A stretch of 6,506 nt of DNA, from NCBI GenBank assembly GCA_021442545.1, contig JABUSX010000091.1:1-6506 (forward strand), given 5' to 3'. A model generated the notes under the pieces. The model was not told the DNA's origin. It was given only the letters and a program-made list of their open reading frames with translations, and did no database searches. This stretch comes from Eubacterium sp. (GTDB taxonomy: Bacteria > Bacillota > Clostridia > Lachnospirales > Lachnospiraceae). This document shows positions 1 to 5,960 of this stretch, in pieces. The position numbers and the translations under genes are program-made. The first letter of the stretch is position 1; each line of letters opens with the position of its first letter.

Positions 1-452
1 TCATTCGAAGAACCGTCACCGAAAAACACGACCGCGATCCGGTCCTCTTCCTTTTTCTTCTTGATCGCCAGGGCCGCACCCGTGGCCATGACGGCACTCG
101 TTCCAAGCACGCCGTCCGCACCGAAATAATACTTCGAGGGATCAGCTATATGCATCGAGCCGCCTTTTCCCTTGCAGACGCCTGTTTCCCTGGAAAGGAT
201 CTCCGCCATCATTTCGTTCAGATCCAGTCCCTTTGCCACTGCCTGCACGTGGCCTCTGTGTGTCCCGAAAACATAGTCATCCGGTTTCAATGCGAGGATC
301 GAACCGACACCCGTCGCTTCCTCACCGATTCCAAGATGTGTCGTGCCGTGAACCATGCCCTGAGAAAACAGCCACTGGACCTGTTCCTCGAACAGCCTGC
401 CCTGGTTCAGCTTCATCCACATGTCCTTCAGCAATTTTTTTGTATATGCCAT
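1..452 (-). CDS. Thiamine-diphosphate-dependent dehydrogenase E1 component, alpha subunit (N-terminal 150 residues; runs off left edge)
   Basis: This is the N-terminal part of an E1 alpha subunit of the pyruvate/acetoin/branched-chain 2-oxoacid dehydrogenase family. Such subunits pair with E1 beta in the cytoplasm and use thiamine diphosphate to decarboxylate a 2-oxoacid (or cleave acetoin), passing the acyl group to a lipoyl E2. Visible family marks are THLGIGEEA (38-46), GTHRGH (63-68), KGKGGSMHIAD (94-104), GADGVLG (111-117) and the start of the cofactor/Mg motif, FGDGSSN (144-150), just before the edge. The ATG at 452 has AGGAGG at 465-460, seven bases upstream. Full-length members have about 320-360 residues, so more than half is missing. 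It is the fourth gene on the same strand after the importer, across a 230-base gap. Class is confident; substrate (acetoin, pyruvate or another oxoacid) is not. GADGVLG departs slightly from the usual GxNGIVG. Confidence 0.9.
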   Translation of the reverse strand, partial: MAYTKKLLKDMWMKLNQGRLFEEQVQWLFSQGMVHGTTHLGIGEEATGVGSILALKPDDYVFGTHRGHVQAVAKGLDLNEMMAEILSRETGVCKGKGGSMHIADPSKYYFGADGVLGTSAVMATGAALAIKKKKEEDRIAVVFFGDGSSN

Positions 453-459
453 TACATGT

Positions 460-465
460 CCTCCT
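460..465 (-). promoter_or_regulatory. Ribosome-binding site of the E1 alpha gene
   Basis: AGGAGG sits seven bases before the ATG at 452. Between them is ATGTA, so the start lies in ATGTAATG. The same octamer starts the permease gene, where ATG TAA is the end of the ATPase gene. Here ATG TAA is only a start-stop pair overlapping the true start. Confidence 0.75.
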
Positions 466-506
466 GCCTGAAAGAAAAGTCTCCTGTCGGCTCTTCTTAT
501 TTTTTT

Positions 507-540
507 CGTATATACTCACAAATTCCGCTGCCGTATATAC
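507..540. repeat. Two copies of CGTATATAC, 25 bases apart
   Basis: CGTATATAC occurs at 507-515 and 532-540. Each copy contains the perfect palindrome GTATATAC. The pair lies 55-90 bases upstream of the E1 alpha start, in the gap after the permease. Two like-oriented sites at 25-base spacing could be an operator, but AT-rich octamers also arise by chance, and I found no convincing -35/-10 pair beside them. Confidence 0.3.
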
Positions 541-542
541 AT

Positions 543-573
543 ACAGCAAGGCTCCCGTTTCAGAGAGCCCTGT
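543..573 (-). promoter_or_regulatory. Stem-loop in the permease-E1 alpha gap
   Basis: On the minus-strand transcript, GGCTCTC and GGGAGCC form a 7-bp stem around the loop TGAAAC (550-569). ACAG and CTGT outside them can extend it past a 3-base bulge. One pair is G-U on the minus RNA but C-A on the plus strand, so the fold favours the minus transcript. No T-run follows, so it is not a classical terminator. It may be an RNA-stability or processing element. Confidence 0.4.
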
Positions 574-599
574 TAACTTATTTCATATTTGATAGGTTC

Positions 600-645
600 A
601 TGCTGCGAGAGCATCCGCCGTTTCACGTTCTGTGAACCGCTGCGG
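600..645 (-). promoter_or_regulatory. Pair of adjacent stem-loops after the permease gene
   Basis: Minus-strand RNA from 645 to 615 folds as CCGC...TTCAC / GTGAA...GCGG around loop AGAAC, with 11 pairs, one mismatch and a 2-base bulge. It is followed at once by ATGCT-CTCGC-AGCAT (614-600), a perfect 5-bp hairpin. Neither is followed by a U-tract. They start about 40 bases after the permease stop, so transcript 3'-end protection, processing or partial termination are all possible. Confidence 0.35.
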
Positions 646-682
646 AAACATTCTGTCCGCAATCTCCCGGCTGTTCTTCTTA

Positions 683-1693
683 TTATGAAGTAGCAGCCTT
701 TGTGGAACGATAGTAGCTGATTCCGTCAAGTGCAACCGCAAGAAGCACGATCACGTTCTTTACGAAGTCCTGCCAGTAGGAAGGAACCATCATCAGCGTC
801 AGTGCATCCTGGATAACGATAACGAAGAGAAGACCGAGAACGGAACCGAGGACGGAACCACGGCCGCCGTTCATGCTGCAGCCGCCGATAACCGCGGCGG
901 AAAGGGCGATCATTTCCTCTCCCTGTCCGGCACTGACGGCAACGCCTGAATAACGGATCATGTAGATGATACCGGCAATACCGGCCAGAGCCGCGCAGGC
1001 GATACAGGCAACGATCTTGATCTTGTCGATCTTGATACCGGAATAACGGGCGGCGTTCTCATTGCTGCCGGTGTAGAATACTTTTCTCATGCCGGCGGAA
1101 TTCCGGACGTAGATCTCTGCGATGATGGCGATCACGATGAAGCACACCGGAGCCATCGGGAATACACCGCCGATCGTTCCTTGCCCGAGGAAGGCGAATC
1201 CCTGCTGATCAGCCAGCTGGCGAACCAGAGAAATGGGGGAGCCGCCGGTCAGGATATAGACCAGGCCTCGCGCAATTCCCATGAAACATAGCGAAACAAT
1301 GAAGTGGGTCAGATGGAGTTTTGTAACCAGAATACCGAGTGCAAGACCGAAGCCTGCCGCAACGAGAATACCGACCAGACTGCAGAGCCACGGGTTTCCG
1401 CCTGCACGGATCATGAGGGCTGCCACCGTCATGGAGAGGCAGAGCGTGGAACCGACCGAAAGGTCGATACCGCCGGAGATCAGGATGACGGTCATACCGA
1501 CAACGACGATACCGTCAACGGCCATACTGGAAATGATGACCTTCTGGTTGCTCCAGGTCAGGAAGTTCTTGTTGATAATACTGAGGACAATGTACATGGC
1601 CAGAACGATCAGACCAAGCATGGCCTCACGTTTTTCCATGAACCTCGCGAAAACATTTTTCTGTTTCGGGGCTGCTACTACGTTTCCTGACAT
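683..1693 (-). CDS. Ribose-type sugar ABC transporter permease (RbsC family)
   Basis: This is the membrane channel subunit of a sugar importer of the RbsC/XylH/MglC class (BPD_transp_2 fold). It has 336 residues, the usual length. A basic N-terminus (K10-R22) precedes about eight to ten hydrophobic segments. The hallmark GGIDLSVGS is at 74-82, and the cytoplasmic loop TGSNENAARYSGI in the C-terminal half matches the ATPase-contact loop of this family (commonly GGNExAAxxSGI). Its ATG overlaps the ATPase stop by one base (TAATG), with AAGGAGG at 1707-1701, so translation is probably coupled and the subunits made in a fixed ratio. Two copies normally work with the double-ATPase next door. Family members carry ribose, xylose, galactose, polyols and other small molecules, so the cargo cannot be assigned. 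Confidence 0.95.
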   Translation of the reverse strand: MSGNVVAAPKQKNVFARFMEKREAMLGLIVLAMYIVLSIINKNFLTWSNQKVIISSMAVDGIVVVGMTVILISGGIDLSVGSTLCLSMTVAALMIRAGGNPWLCSLVGILVAAGFGLALGILVTKLHLTHFIVSLCFMGIARGLVYILTGGSPISLVRQLADQQGFAFLGQGTIGGVFPMAPVCFIVIAIIAEIYVRNSAGMRKVFYTGSNENAARYSGIKIDKIKIVACIACAALAGIAGIIYMIRYSGVAVSAGQGEEMIALSAAVIGGCSMNGGRGSVLGSVLGLLFVIVIQDALTLMMVPSYWQDFVKNVIVLLAVALDGISYYRSTKAATS

Positions 1694-3222
1694 TACATTG
1701 CCTCCTTATCATACTTGACTGCGCCGGAAATATGGTACACGACCGTATCCGAGTTGAAGTTATCTTCCGGTCCTAATTCTCCGGCCTGATCACCGTCGAT
1801 ATCGATCATGATCAGACGGTCGCAGAGACCGAGCAGCTCATTCATTTCCGATGAAATGATGATTACACCTACACCTTCGTTTGCCAGTTTGCGGATATCC
1901 TTGCCGATATCCGACTTCGCGCCGACGTCAACACCTCTCGTCGGCTCATCCAGCAGAATGACCTTGGGGAGCTTTGCCAGAAGCTTTGCCAGAAGTGCCT
2001 TCTGCTGATTTCCGCCGGAAAGCCTTCCCACGATCTGCTTCGGGCCTTCCGCCTTGATTCCCAGGTCCTTGATTCCTTTCTCGGCAAGCTTCATCTCCTT
2101 TGCACGGTTCAGGAAGATGCCGTTCGTGATCTCACCGATATAGGTCGAACTGATATTTTCCGCAATGGAATATTCCAGAAACAGACCGCTTTTCTTTCTG
2201 TCTTCACTCAGAAGAACAAGACCTTTTTCATAGATGTCCGACGTTGCCAGATTATCGATGTTCTCACCCAGGAGAGTTACCGTCCCCGTCTTTCTCTTGC
2301 GCAGATTTACCAGGGTCTGCAGGATCTCCGTACGTCCTGCACCGACAAGCCCCGCAAGTCCGAGCACCTCTCCTTTGTACAGATTGAAATGAATATTTCT
2401 AAAACGGTTTTTTTCGTCCGTCAGATTTTCCACTTTCAACATAATGCTGCCGTCACTGCGGTCAACATTTTCTGCCTTCGGAGGATAGATATCCGCGATA
2501 TCACGTCCGGCCATATCCCGGATCAGCTCATTGATTTTGGCTTCCGAGGATTTTCTGGTTGAGATGATCTGTCCGTCACGAAGAACGGTAACACGGTCAC
2601 TCTGTTCAAAGACTTCTTCCATCCGATGGCTGATAAAGATGATCCCCATTCCCTCTTTTTTCAGCTGGCCGATGATCTTGAACAAAGCCTCTGCTTCGCT
2701 CTCTGAAAGAGCCGCCGTCGGTTCGTCAAGAAGCAGTATCCGGCATTTATACGCCAGAGCCTTTGCGATCTCAACGACCTGCTGCTGGGAAATGGGAAGC
2801 GAAACGACTGTGGCCTTCGGATCGATCGCATTGCCGACGATCGGTTCCAGAATCTTTGCCGCTTCCTGTTCAACCTTTCTGAAATTTACCCTGAGTGCAT
2901 TGCTGTCTCCGATGGCTGTCATCATGATGTTTTCCGCGACAGACACATCCGGGCACAGCTCGATTTCCTGATGTACGAACCCGATTCCGAGCTCTTTGGC
3001 TTCCAGAACCGAAGTGATCTTTTTTTCCTCTCCGTCAATGCGGATCGTCCCGCCGTTGGCTTCGAACAGACCGCCGATGATGTTCAGCATCGTCGACTTT
3101 CCGGCACCGTTCTCACCCAGAAGCGCATGTACTTCCCCGGCTTCCAGCTGAAAGTTGACATCTTTCAGAACTTCATTGGAGCCAAAGCTTTTTGAAATAT
3201 GTTCAAGTTCCAATAATGCCAT
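1693..3222 (-). CDS. Sugar ABC transporter ATP-binding protein with two ATPase domains (RbsA/MglA family)
   Basis: This cytoplasmic protein powers the importer by ATP hydrolysis. From the ATG at 3222 it has 509 residues, normal for RbsA/XylG/MglA. Domain 1 has Walker A GENGAGKST (36-44), Q-loop Q85, the degenerate signature SLPISQQ (141-147) typical of this family, Walker B ILLLDEPT (162-169) and switch H199. Domain 2 has the altered P-loop GLAGLVGAGRT (288-298), a full LSGGNQQK signature (401-408) and Walker B VILLDEPTRGVD (421-432), with SSEM where the switch histidine would be. These asymmetries are the family norm. The frame stays open upstream to an ATG at 3288, but that extension runs through a stem-loop and has no family similarity. 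MALLELEHISKSFG is a typical N-terminus and AAAGGGGTG lies upstream at 3239-3231. It is 74 bases from the binding-protein gene. Confidence 0.95.
   Translation of the reverse strand: MALLELEHISKSFGSNEVLKDVNFQLEAGEVHALLGENGAGKSTMLNIIGGLFEANGGTIRIDGEEKKITSVLEAKELGIGFVHQEIELCPDVSVAENIMMTAIGDSNALRVNFRKVEQEAAKILEPIVGNAIDPKATVVSLPISQQQVVEIAKALAYKCRILLLDEPTAALSESEAEALFKIIGQLKKEGMGIIFISHRMEEVFEQSDRVTVLRDGQIISTRKSSEAKINELIRDMAGRDIADIYPPKAENVDRSDGSIMLKVENLTDEKNRFRNIHFNLYKGEVLGLAGLVGAGRTEILQTLVNLRKRKTGTVTLLGENIDNLATSDIYEKGLVLLSEDRKKSGLFLEYSIAENISSTYIGEITNGIFLNRAKEMKLAEKGIKDLGIKAEGPKQIVGRLSGGNQQKALLAKLLAKLPKVILLDEPTRGVDVGAKSDIGKDIRKLANEGVGVIIISSEMNELLGLCDRLIMIDIDGDQAGELGPEDNFNSDTVVYHISGAVKYDKEAM
1701..1707 (-). 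promoter_or_regulatory. Ribosome-binding site of the permease, inside the ATPase gene
   Basis: AAGGAGG lies within the last codons of the ATPase gene, seven bases before the permease ATG at 1693. Together with the TAATG stop-start overlap it fixes the start and supports translational coupling. Confidence 0.85.
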
Positions 3223-3249
3223 TCTGAAGGCACCCCTTTCTGACAGAAT

Positions 3250-3277
3250 GCGGTGGCTCCGGAGCCGGAGCCACCGC
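3250..3277 (-). promoter_or_regulatory. Strong intercistronic stem-loop between binding-protein and ATPase genes
   Basis: GCGGTGGCTCC and GGAGCCACCGC form a perfect 11-bp, GC-rich stem around a 6-base loop. It begins 19 bases after the binding-protein stop and ends about 10 bases before the ATPase ribosome-binding site. No U-tract follows, so read-through is expected. The known logic for such importers (for example the intercistronic stems after malE) is protection of the upstream mRNA end or partial termination, giving more binding protein than membrane subunits. That role is inferred here. Confidence 0.75.
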
Positions 3278-3296
3278 CTGGTAAACAATCTGGTTC

Positions 3297-4694
3297 TTAT
3301 TCTGCTACGTAGGGCTCTACGAGAGCGTCTGCACCGCTGAGGCCAATGCTCTTAGCATAATCATCAAGATAGAAGCTGGAGGCATTTTCCTTTGTTACGA
3401 TGGAGAGACCGTTGTCCATGTAGCTGGACTGCCACAGGTTCTGGCCTTCGTCTGCACGGGCGTTCATCGGCTGAAGGATCTCGTTGTGAGATGCCAGGTA
3501 GCAGTCGATCATAGCCATGTAACCCTGCAGGTACTGGTCCGGAGCGATTGCGAAGAAGAATTTATCTGCCTGGAGGAGGTCAAGAACTTCTTCAGAGGTA
3601 TCGCAGCAGGCAACCAGCAGAGCCTGTTCGCCGTTGCCGATTTCGATACCGGCCTGGGCTGCGCCGACAGCAGAGGAAGCTTCCGGTGTGAAGACAGCCT
3701 TCAGATCCGGATCCTTCTGATAAGTGGTCATTGTTGCTGTGTAGGTAGCATCTGCATCCTGTCCGGAATTCTCTTCATAGACTTTGATGTCCGGATAGTT
3801 TTCTGCAAGGTATGCGATGAACGCATTGTCGCGGGTCTCATGGTTGGTCTGACCTGCGTTTCTCATAACAAGAACGGAACCTTTGCCGCCGAGAGCTTCG
3901 CCGATTTCTTTTGCGGCAGCAGCGCCTTCCTTGTTGTTGTCGGAAGTAACATAGGAAGTTCTTCCGGATTCTTCAGAGTCAGATGCGAAAGTAACGATCT
4001 CAACACCCTGGTCCATTGCACGCTGGATCGGATCTACGAAAGATTCTGCCGTGATCGGGGATAATACGATACCGGTCGGATTCAGAGCAAGGATCTGGTC
4101 GAAAACTTCAACTTCAGCGGAAACATCGTATTCCGGTGTGCCCATGTAGTAAGCCTGAACGCCGAGAGCGTCTGCGCAGTCCTTCATGCCCTGGAATACG
4201 GGGTACCAGTACTCAACGCCGGAAACGAATGCACACATATAATATGTTTCACTCGGATCGCCCTTGAGAGCTGAGCCTGCAGCAGTTGCAACTGCTTCGG
4301 CTGCCGCTGCTGTTTCAACAGCATCTTCGGCTTCTGCTTCTTCAGCTGCTTCTTCGACAGCTGCCGCTGCATCAAGCGTTCCGTCCTTTGCAGCTTCGGA
4401 AACCGCAGCTTCTGCTTCTTTTTCTTCTTTTTCAGCTTCTTTTGCTGCTTCAGAGACCGCTTCTTCTGTAGCTTTCTCTTCTGCTTCAGCTTCTTTTGCT
4501 GCTTCGTCTACAGCTTCAGAGACTGCTTTGTCTACTTCTTCAGCTTCTTTTTTAACTTCTTCTTCTGCTTCCTTCACGGCAGCAGACACTGCTGACGCCG
4601 CCTTTTCCTCTTCGGTTTTCGGCTTGGAGCAGCCTGCGAGCAGACCGACAGACATTGCCGCGATCGTCACAATCGCTATTACCTTCTTTTTCAC
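3297..4694 (-). CDS. Lipid-anchored sugar-binding protein of a ribose-type ABC importer, with a long Ala/Glu-rich spacer
   Basis: This extracellular lipoprotein captures the sugar for the importer. From the GTG at 4694 it has 465 residues. A KKK start, hydrophobic stretch and lipobox LLAGC place the lipidated cysteine at residue 22. Residues about 28-142 are almost only A, E, K, V, S, D and T, with no proline or aromatic residue. The binding domain (about 150-465) is of the RbsB/Peripla_BP_4 type, opening with YYMCAFVSGVEYWYPVFQGM and containing TGIVLSPI, EIVTFASDSE and GKGSVLVMRNAG. RbsB-like proteins usually have about 300 residues, so the spacer explains the extra length. The frame is open upstream to an ATG at 4772, but AAGGAGGA six bases before the GTG and the signal peptide fix the start. 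Five cysteines in the exported domain fit an anaerobe. Ligand unknown. Confidence 0.95.
   Translation of the reverse strand: MKKKVIAIVTIAAMSVGLLAGCSKPKTEEEKAASAVSAAVKEAEEEVKKEAEEVDKAVSEAVDEAAKEAEAEEKATEEAVSEAAKEAEKEEKEAEAAVSEAAKDGTLDAAAAVEEAAEEAEAEDAVETAAAAEAVATAAGSALKGDPSETYYMCAFVSGVEYWYPVFQGMKDCADALGVQAYYMGTPEYDVSAEVEVFDQILALNPTGIVLSPITAESFVDPIQRAMDQGVEIVTFASDSEESGRTSYVTSDNNKEGAAAAKEIGEALGGKGSVLVMRNAGQTNHETRDNAFIAYLAENYPDIKVYEENSGQDADATYTATMTTYQKDPDLKAVFTPEASSAVGAAQAGIEIGNGEQALLVACCDTSEEVLDLLQADKFFFAIAPDQYLQGYMAMIDCYLASHNEILQPMNARADEGQNLWQSSYMDNGLSIVTKENASSFYLDDYAKSIGLSGADALVEPYVAE
4260..4613 (-). repeat. Coding repeat: Ala/Glu-rich helical spacer with AVSxA units
   Basis: This codes residues 28-145 of the binding protein. 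AVSAA/AVSEA recurs at residues 35, 57, 79 and 97, that is, spacings of 22, 22 and 18. Each unit continues as a charged EAxKEAE-like stretch. At DNA level a 21-base block at 4431-4451 recurs exactly at 4485-4505, and an 11-base block at 4447-4457 recurs at 4513-4523, pointing to internal duplication. Spacing of 22 equals two hendecads, which suits long straight helix or coiled coil. KDGT (103-106) probably breaks the helix into two parts. Confidence 0.8.
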
Positions 4695-4700
4695 GTTTTC

Positions 4701-4708
4701 TCCTCCTT
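4701..4708 (-). promoter_or_regulatory. Ribosome-binding site deciding the GTG start of the binding protein
   Basis: AAGGAGGA lies six bases before the GTG at 4694. It rules out the in-frame ATG at 4772, which would place the ribosome-binding site inside the protein and put 26 non-secretory residues ahead of the signal peptide. Confidence 0.9.
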
Positions 4709-4759
4709 CTTGTTTGTTGAATCGTTGAGATGTGCAAAAGTGACCAAAAGCTACTCTGA

Positions 4760-4788
4760 ATTCTAAAGTCAAATGGTCAATCCGTCAA
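4760..4788 (-). promoter_or_regulatory. Promoter of the importer operon, with three tandem TTGAC octamers
   Basis: On the minus strand TTGACG (4788-4783), a 17-base spacer and TAGAAT (4765-4760) match the sigma-A consensus at five of six bases in each box. Transcription would begin near 4753, giving a leader of roughly 60 bases. The -35 box and spacer consist of three exact-period octamers, TTGACGGA, TTGACCAT and TTGACTTT (4788-4765), which could be a direct-repeat operator overlapping the promoter. Confidence 0.65.
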
Positions 4789-4850
4789 TAGAATGATTAA
4801 AAATGAACCGTTTTGATCGTTGAAAACTCTTAATGACCGTATTTTAGTGA

Positions 4851-4902
4851 CTTTTTATGATCAATTTGACAATTGACAGATATTCTTTTTCAATAATACA
4901 AT
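4851..4902 (+). promoter_or_regulatory. Promoter of the aldo/keto reductase gene (copy 1 of a duplicated promoter)
   Basis: TTGACA (4873-4878), an 18-base spacer and TACAAT (4897-4902) form a near-consensus sigma-A promoter. A second TTGACA starts seven bases earlier, at 4866. Bases 4851-4902 match 6021-6072 at 46 of 52 positions, with an exact 25-base run at 4856-4880. TTGACAG (4873-4879) and CTGTCAA (4904-4910) form an inverted repeat spanning -35 to about +1, a possible operator. The leader to the ATG is about 118 bases. A lone TATAAT at 4929-4934 lacks a good -35 box. Confidence 0.7.
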
Positions 4903-5026
4903 GCTGTCAAAGAAGCATGCCGGCACATTATAATTATTTGAAAATTGAAGTGCGGCGAGGCAAATTATTAGAAGAAATTTCCGCTAAATGAAATCAAGAA
5001 AGGTCATAGAGAGGAGGTCACGCAGA

Positions 5027-5875
5027 ATGAACAGTCTCACAGATGTATACAAGGTCAGCAACGGGGTCGGAATCCCCTGTCTCGGCTACGGAACATGGCA
5101 GACGCCGGACGGAGACGTCGCAGCGGAATCCGTGAAAGCAGCCATCGATGCCGGATACCGTCATATTGACTGCGCCGCAGCTTACGGAAACGAGATCTCC
5201 GTAGGCAGAGGAATTAAGGAATCCGGAATTCCCAGAGAGGAACTGTTCATTACAAGCAAGCTGTGGAACGCCGACAGGGGTTACGAAAAGACTCTGAAAG
5301 CATTCGAAAAAACCTGCAGCGACCTGGGCGTAACTTACCTTGACATGTATCTGATCCACTGGCCGGCAAACAAAAAGCAGTTTGCGAACTGGGAAGAGCT
5401 GAACGCGGAAACCTGGAGAGCCATGACGGAGCTGTATAAAGACGGCAGAATAAAAATCATCGGTGTCTGCAACTTCATGCCCCATCATCTGGATGTTTTA
5501 ATGAAAACGGAAGTAAAGCCCATGGTCGACCAGATCGAATTCCATCCGGGCATCATGTGGGAAGACACCTTTGCTTTCTGCAGAGAGCACGATATTCTGA
5601 TCGAAGCGTGGGGTCCGCTCGGAACCGGCCGCCTGATCTCAAACGAGACCCTGAAGGAAATCGCAGCAAAATACGGCAAGTCGGTCGCTCAGCTGTGCAT
5701 CAGGTGGTGCCTGCAGCATAATACTCTGCCGCTTGCCAAATCCGTTACGCCGTCAAGGATCGTGGAAAACACAAAAGTCTTCGATTTCGAGATTTCCGCG
5801 GAAGATATGGCTGTGATCGACGCCATGCGCAACGTCGGCGGGTCCGGATTCCATCCGGATGAAGCGGATTGGTGA
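5027..5875 (+). CDS. Aldo/keto reductase (2,5-diketogluconate/aldose reductase-like)
   Basis: This is a cytoplasmic NAD(P)H-dependent oxidoreductase that interconverts an aldehyde or ketone and an alcohol, often on sugars. It has 282 residues, normal for small bacterial family members. The catalytic tetrad is complete: D48 and Y53 (GYRHIDCAAAYGNE), K78 (ITSKLW) and H111 (LIHWP). GVCNF (146-150) and QIEFHP (169-174) line the barrel, and KSVTPSR (238-244) is the usual adenosine-phosphate-binding loop, suggesting NADPH. The C-terminus GFHPDEADW is a common ending. The frame is open to an ATG at 4988, but GAGGAGG (5011-5017) before the ATG at 5027 fixes the start. It has its own promoter and diverges from the importer, so it probably acts on the imported sugar or a product of it. 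Exact substrate unknown. Confidence 0.95.
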   Translation: MNSLTDVYKVSNGVGIPCLGYGTWQTPDGDVAAESVKAAIDAGYRHIDCAAAYGNEISVGRGIKESGIPREELFITSKLWNADRGYEKTLKAFEKTCSDLGVTYLDMYLIHWPANKKQFANWEELNAETWRAMTELYKDGRIKIIGVCNFMPHHLDVLMKTEVKPMVDQIEFHPGIMWEDTFAFCREHDILIEAWGPLGTGRLISNETLKEIAAKYGKSVAQLCIRWCLQHNTLPLAKSVTPSRIVENTKVFDFEISAEDMAVIDAMRNVGGSGFHPDEADW

Positions 5876-5894
5876 TTTTCCGGATACTTCCGGG

Positions 5895-5939
5895 AACCGT
5901 TCTGCGACCGTCTCCCTGAAAATCGCAGAATGCACGGTT
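5895..5939 (+). promoter_or_regulatory. Stem-loop after the reductase gene
   Basis: TTCTGCGA (5900-5907) pairs perfectly with TCGCAGAA (5923-5930) across a 15-base loop. Outside it, AACCG (5895-5899) pairs with CGGTT (5935-5939) past a 4-base bulge. A small hairpin, CCGGA-TACT-TCCGG (5880-5893), lies just before it. There is no adjacent T-run, so this is a transcript-end structure rather than a textbook terminator. Confidence 0.4.
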
Positions 5940-5960
5940 TACAAGGTCATTATCCGACTG

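Larger units (their letters stand above)
4695..5026. promoter_or_regulatory. Divergent control region between importer and reductase
   Basis: This 332-base AT-rich gap has no credible gene. It holds the leftward importer promoter and the rightward reductase promoter, with about 84 bases between the two -35 boxes. In between are repeated short words: TGACC/GGTCA at 4741, 4775 and 4834, ATCGTTGA at 4721 and 4816, and the inverted repeat GTTTT-N8-AAAAC at 4810-4827. This density suggests binding by at least one regulator, though none of the words is long enough to prove it. Confidence 0.6.

Noticed and set aside
150..635. Plus-strand open frame of 161 codons over the E1 alpha start
   Set aside because: Antisense to a clearly conserved E1 alpha protein; no ribosome-binding site and no recognisable domain.
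1281..1718. Plus-strand open frames opposite the permease
   Set aside because: Shadow frames of a well-supported membrane protein gene with coupled start; no independent signals.
3223..3288. Upstream ATG at 3288 for the ATPase
   Set aside because: It would translate the intercistronic stem-loop, adds 22 residues unlike the family, and ignores the purine-rich site before 3222.
4264..4728. Long plus-strand open frame (154 codons, Ala/Ser-rich) opposite the binding protein
   Set aside because: It mirrors the low-complexity Ala/Glu spacer: GCT/TTC-rich complement lacks stops. It has no ribosome-binding site or family similarity.
4695..4772. Upstream ATG at 4772 for the binding protein
   Set aside because: It lies upstream of the predicted transcription start (about 4753) and would bury the signal peptide; the GTG at 4694 has a strong ribosome-binding site.
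4803..4818. Possible catabolite-response (cre/CcpA) site near TGAACCGTTTTGATC
   Set aside because: It is one base short of the TGWAANCG half and the second half does not match, so I do not call it.
4919..4956. Possible riboswitch-like fold in the reductase leader (GCCGGCAC pairing with GTGCGGC)
   Set aside because: One 7-bp stem with a bulge and a 23-base AT-rich loop; no recognisable riboswitch or T-box consensus, so chance is likely.
4988..5026. Upstream ATG at 4988 for the reductase
   Set aside because: It lacks a ribosome-binding site and adds a basic 13-residue stretch unlike the family; GAGGAGG before 5027 decides the start.
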